This document shows positions 3,794-5,939 of a DNA stretch of 5,939 bases, in pieces. A program made the translations under genes and the position numbers. Positions within the stretch are counted from its first letter, which is position 1. Each line of letters opens with the position of its first letter. Under the pieces are notes generated by a model. The model made no database searches. It was not told the DNA's origin and saw only the letters and a program-made list of their open reading frames with translations. This stretch comes from Nanobdellota archaeon (GTDB lineage Archaea; Nanobdellota; Nanobdellia; Pacearchaeales; GW2011-AR1), in the NCBI GenBank assembly GCA_018901375.1, contig JAHIEP010000004.1, forward strand, positions 1 to 5,939. The letters are read 5' to 3'.

Positions 3794-4399
3794 TCACTTC
3801 TTGTAAATAAAAACGATATCCTCGTCGGTACCATCAGCTTTTCTCGCTTCATCAAAAACACCCTTAGCAATAGGCATAAATTCTTGAGTATCACTCAGCC
3901 CGTGATTATGAATATAAACATTCCTATCATCATATCCAACAACGGGAACAAAGTGCCCCTGATATCCTTTCTCTTTTCTTCCCATAGCAACATTCCAGTC
4001 CAGCAAGACAATAGGAATAGTTCTTTCAGAAATAAAGCCCAGTAATTCTTCTAATGACAAAACCTTTTCCTCAACATTTACTCCAGCGACCCTAGCAATT
4101 TCCAACCACTTCTTAGATTGCTCAACATCCATATCGCTATAATTTTTATAATAATCATGCTTGAGATTGTCCTCATTAAATAACAAGTATTTCGAAAACA
4201 AATCAACACGATATCCAAGCAGTCCAGCAGCGACGGCAATTTGCATAGTAGAAACACCCTTTCCATCTTTTGCCCCACTCAATTCTTCCAATTCCTCGAC
4301 GTTCCTACTATCACCAAAATAACTCAAAACCATTTTCAGTGCCACAGGACCACAGTTCTGAGAGCCCGTCTGCCGATAAAAAGGTACATTCAATTTCAT
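3794..4399 (-). CDS. C39-like papain-fold cysteine peptidase
   Basis: A 201-residue protein with the pattern of the C39/C39_2 papain-like peptidases. It opens VPFYRQTGSQNCGPVALKMV: C16 is the candidate nucleophile and Q10, six residues earlier, the oxyanion-hole glutamine. The catalytic histidine is H149 in GHFVPVVGYDD, and the third residue would be N165 in YIHNHG, where many relatives have Asp (YIHDP). Asn can serve in papain-type triads, so activity is plausible. No signal peptide, membrane helix or fused ABC transporter is present, so it is a standalone, probably cytoplasmic protein and not a complete bacteriocin exporter. The middle (70-130) is longer and more helical than a minimal C39 domain. 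The start MKLNVPFYRQ is at the expected distance from the catalytic Cys. A TATA box (GATTTTTATA, 4421-4430) lies about 30 bp upstream, indicating a leaderless mRNA. The substrate is unknown; the neighbouring small membrane proteins are possible but unproven partners. Confidence 0.82.
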   Translation of the reverse strand: MKLNVPFYRQTGSQNCGPVALKMVLSYFGDSRNVEELEELSGAKDGKGVSTMQIAVAAGLLGYRVDLFSKYLLFNEDNLKHDYYKNYSDMDVEQSKKWLEIARVAGVNVEEKVLSLEELLGFISERTIPIVLLDWNVAMGRKEKGYQGHFVPVVGYDDRNVYIHNHGLSDTQEFMPIAKGVFDEARKADGTDEDIVFIYKK

Positions 4400-4420
4400 A
4401 AAAAGATAAAAAATAAAGAC

Positions 4421-4430
4421 TATAAAAATC
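4421..4430 (-). promoter_or_regulatory. TATA box for the C39-like peptidase gene
   Basis: On the minus strand GATTTTTATA ends 22 bp before the ATG at 4399, with its upstream edge about 31 bp away. This predicts a leaderless transcript. No Shine-Dalgarno sequence precedes the ATG. Confidence 0.45.
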
Positions 4431-4466
4431 TAGTTAAACCAGCCAAGTCCCACGAGCGACAGCGAG

Positions 4467-4516
4467 TAGCCCCACGAAGTAGTCCCATCAAAGATAGCCC
4501 CACGAAGTAGCCCCAT
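4467..4516. repeat. Intergenic 22-bp direct repeats (TAGCCCCACGAAGTAG type)
   Basis: TAGCCCCACGAAGTAG plus TCCCAT or CCCCAT occurs at 4467-4488 and 4495-4516, differing by one base, with a 28-bp period. Related shorter units (AGTCCCACGAG at 4445-4455) precede them, giving a row of AGYCCCACGA-like elements. The 182-bp gap 4400-4581 contains this array, the divergent promoters and a small inverted repeat, and no convincing gene. The repeats are more C-rich than the flanks and may be a dispersed intergenic repeat or a protein-binding array. Confidence 0.8.
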
Positions 4517-4533
4517 ACAAGCAAAACTTGTAT
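4515..4533. repeat. 7-bp perfect inverted repeat before the mre11 promoter
   Basis: ATACAAG (4515-4521) and CTTGTAT (4527-4533) are exact reverse complements around a CAAAA loop. They sit directly before the TATATAT element at 4536-4542, so an operator role for mre11 is possible. It may equally be a weak hairpin. Confidence 0.5.
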
Positions 4534-4535
4534 AC

Positions 4536-4551
4536 TATATATCCTTAAATA
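4536..4551 (+). promoter_or_regulatory. Putative TATA region for mre11
   Basis: Two TATA-like elements, TATATAT (4536-4542) and TTAAATA (4545-4551), lie 31-46 bp before the ATG at 4582. A start near 4567-4576 would leave a leader of roughly 6-15 nt. GAGG at 4574-4577, four bases before the ATG, can act as a Shine-Dalgarno sequence. Confidence 0.45.
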
Positions 4552-4581
4552 CCTCAACCCCAAAAATTTAATAGAGGAAAA

Positions 4582-5781
4582 ATGATAAAATTCGCACACC
4601 TAGCAGACTGCCATCTTGGAGGATGGAGACAGGAAGAACTCCAAAAACTTAACTTCGAATCCTTCCAACAAATCATAAAAAGATGCATCCAAGAATCAGT
4701 AGACTTCGTTCTAATCTCTGGCGACCTCTTCGACTCAGCCTATCCCCCAATCGAAATCCTAAAAGAAACCTTCTCCGAATTCAAAAAACTCAAAGACGCA
4801 AACATCCCAGTCTACCTAATCGCAGGCTCCCACGACTTCTCCGCCTCCGGAAAAACCTTCCTAGACGTCCTAGAAAAAGCCGGATTCTGTAAAAACATAG
4901 AAGACTGGGAGCTCCAAGAAGATGGAAGAATAAAACTAAAACCACACTTCCATAAAGACATCGTAATATACGGATACCCCGGAAGAAAATCAGGCATGGA
5001 AATCGAAGACCTAACAAAAGTCTATTTCGACCCAATAAACGCCTTCACAATCTTTATGATTCACACCACAATCAAAGACGTCGTCGGAACAATTCCAATG
5101 GAATCCGTAGACAAACACAATCTTCCAATCGCCGACTACTACGCCATGGGCCACATCCACCAACTCTTCGAAACCTACGAGTCCAACTCAAGATATGTCT
5201 ACCCCGGCCCAACTTTCCCAAACAACTTCCAAGAACTAGTCGACCTAAAATACGGAAGCTTCCAACTCGTAGAAATCGAAAACAATAAAACCAGAACCCA
5301 AAGCATCAAAGTCCCAATAAAAGAAGTTTCCTACTCAGAAATAGAAATCAACAACGGACTAACCGCAACTCAAGACATAATCGAACAACTAGACAAACTA
5401 AATCTCAGAGACAAAATAGTCCTACTAAAATTAAAAGGAATATTAACCCAAGGAAAAACCGGAGACATAAGATTCAACGAAATAGAAGACTTCGTAAAAA
5501 AGAAAGAATCTTACATTTTCCTACGAAACATATCATCAATAAAAATCCAAGAATCAGATTTCGAATTCGAAGAAGACTCAAGTTCAGAAAACATCGAAAA
5601 CATAGAAAAGAAAATCATGGGCGAATACTCCAGAAAAAACCCAACTGACTTCAACAAATATCTTCCAGAACTAATGACCGCATTTTCAATAGAAAAAAAC
5701 GAAGACGAAAAATCCACAATCTACGAAGATAGACTCTTGTCTGAATTAAAAAAAATCCTAGAAATAGAGGGAGTAATATGA
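4582..5781 (+). CDS. mre11: Mre11 DNA double-strand-break repair nuclease
   Basis: A 399-residue calcineurin-like metallophosphoesterase of the Mre11/SbcD family, the Mn-dependent nuclease that works with the Rad50 ATPase in resecting DNA ends. The phosphoesterase motifs occur in order: D9 and H11 in LADCHLG, D48 in SGDLFD, G82-S83-H84-D85 in AGSHDFS, H161 in FMIHTTI, and G190-H191-I-H193 in YAMGHIHQ. The catalytic domain ends near the YPGPTFPNNF segment (207-216). Residues about 240-325 fit the capping domain that contacts DNA. The Glu/Ser-rich stretch (325-342) and C-terminal helices (345-397) fit the Rad50-binding region. Motif III has Ser where most Mre11 proteins have Asn (GNHD); the catalytic His is kept. 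The ATG at 4582 starts the MIKFAHLADCHLG strand directly, as usual, and has GAGG four bases upstream. The TGA stop overlaps an ATG (ATGA, 5778-5781), typical of coupling to rad50, but the sequence after it is repetitive and has no long open frame. Confidence 0.94.
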   Translation: MIKFAHLADCHLGGWRQEELQKLNFESFQQIIKRCIQESVDFVLISGDLFDSAYPPIEILKETFSEFKKLKDANIPVYLIAGSHDFSASGKTFLDVLEKAGFCKNIEDWELQEDGRIKLKPHFHKDIVIYGYPGRKSGMEIEDLTKVYFDPINAFTIFMIHTTIKDVVGTIPMESVDKHNLPIADYYAMGHIHQLFETYESNSRYVYPGPTFPNNFQELVDLKYGSFQLVEIENNKTRTQSIKVPIKEVSYSEIEINNGLTATQDIIEQLDKLNLRDKIVLLKLKGILTQGKTGDIRFNEIEDFVKKKESYIFLRNISSIKIQESDFEFEEDSSSENIENIEKKIMGEYSRKNPTDFNKYLPELMTAFSIEKNEDEKSTIYEDRLLSELKKILEIEGVI

Positions 5782-5939
5782 AAACAACTAAATGTCATCC
5801 AGCAAAAATACCAGCTTAGGAAATACCAGCTTAGGAAGTTGGTAAGAAACCTGGGTTTCTTACAAATATGAAAACAACTAAATGTCATCCAGCAAAAATA
5901 CCAGCTTAGGAAATACCAGCTTAGGAAGTTGGTAAGAAA
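5775..5939. repeat. 90-bp tandem repeat at the window edge
   Basis: Bases 5775-5849 recur exactly at 5865-5939, the last base of the window, giving a period of 90 bp. The repeat starts within the last codons of mre11 (AATATGA). Each unit contains a tandem 15-mer (AAATACCAGCTTAGG at 5806-5820 and 5821-5835, and again in the second unit). The first unit ends in an inverted repeat at 5842-5863; the second is cut within its left arm by the window edge. All three + frames are closed within a few codons. Ending exactly within a perfect repeat is typical of a contig broken at, or extended wrongly through, a repeat, so the second copy may be an assembly product. Confidence 0.95.
5842..5863. terminator. 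Inverted repeat downstream of mre11, possible terminator hairpin
   Basis: GTAAGAAACC (5842-5851) and GGTTTCTTAC (5854-5863) are exact reverse complements around TG, a 22-bp near-palindrome that would form a hairpin with about nine pairs and a small loop. It lies 60 bp after the mre11 stop. It lacks a following T-run on the + strand, so a repeat or protein-binding site is as likely as a terminator. Confidence 0.4.

Noticed and set aside
4430..4516. A 28-codon minus-strand frame (starts MGLLRGAIFDG) across the intergenic repeats
   Set aside because: It is made of the repeat array, has no promoter or Shine-Dalgarno sequence, and runs into the peptidase TATA box.
5778..5819. 13-codon frame MKTTKCHPAKIPA overlapping the mre11 stop
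   Set aside because: Too short, repeated in the second 90-bp copy, and unlike a Rad50 N-terminus.
5775..5939. CRISPR array
   Set aside because: Only two units, the whole 75-bp unit is identical, and there are no distinct spacers of uniform length; it is a tandem repeat.

Overview
The window reads as a piece of an archaeal genome, most likely a DPANN-type archaeon (Woesearchaeota/Pacearchaeota-like). That placement is inferred from gene content and style, not from a marker gene. The support is: an archaeal-type RNase J, a HemK2/Mtq2-like methyltransferase and an archaeal Mre11; AT-rich TATA-type promoters (one with a BRE-like CGAAA) about 30 bp upstream of several start codons, which implies mostly leaderless mRNAs; stop/start overlaps (TAATG, TGATG); and small membrane proteins with KKAQ-like N-termini. 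The + strand is rich in A and C and poor in G regardless of which strand is coding.

Layout. 37-306 (-): a small membrane-anchored protein with ten cysteines. 307-530: no convincing protein gene, but a well-formed + strand BRE/TATA promoter followed by a G/C-richer, foldable stretch ending in a T-run, probably a small non-coding RNA (about 462-541). 531-998 (-): an unrecognised 155-residue protein. 999-1106: a divergent promoter region. 1107-3408 (+): a three-gene operon of RNase J, a single-pass membrane protein with TNPNP repeats, and a HemK2/Mtq2-like protein methyltransferase carrying odd low-complexity inserts. 3401-3711 (-): two overlapping tiny membrane-protein genes with their own promoter. 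3794-4399 (-): a C39-like cysteine peptidase. 4400-4581: repeat-bearing divergent intergenic region. 4582-5781 (+): Mre11 nuclease. 5775-5939: a 90-bp tandem repeat running to the window edge, where rad50 would be expected.

How it fits together. The + strand genes are core nucleic-acid and translation functions: RNA decay (RNase J), probable release-factor modification (methyltransferase) and double-strand-break processing (Mre11). The minus-strand genes are mostly small, membrane-associated or unknown.

The most unusual structure is around the methyltransferase gene. Its last 37 bp are repeated (36/37 identical) 387 bp downstream, and the two tiny membrane-protein genes with their promoter lie exactly between the copies. 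This looks like an inserted or duplicated cassette at the 3' end of a conserved gene. The same gene also holds a four-tract C4 array (a G-quadruplex motif on the minus strand) directly abutting a perfect 19-bp inverted repeat whose right arm is the conserved FDLIVF strand. I see no CRISPR array, tRNA, rRNA or transposase.
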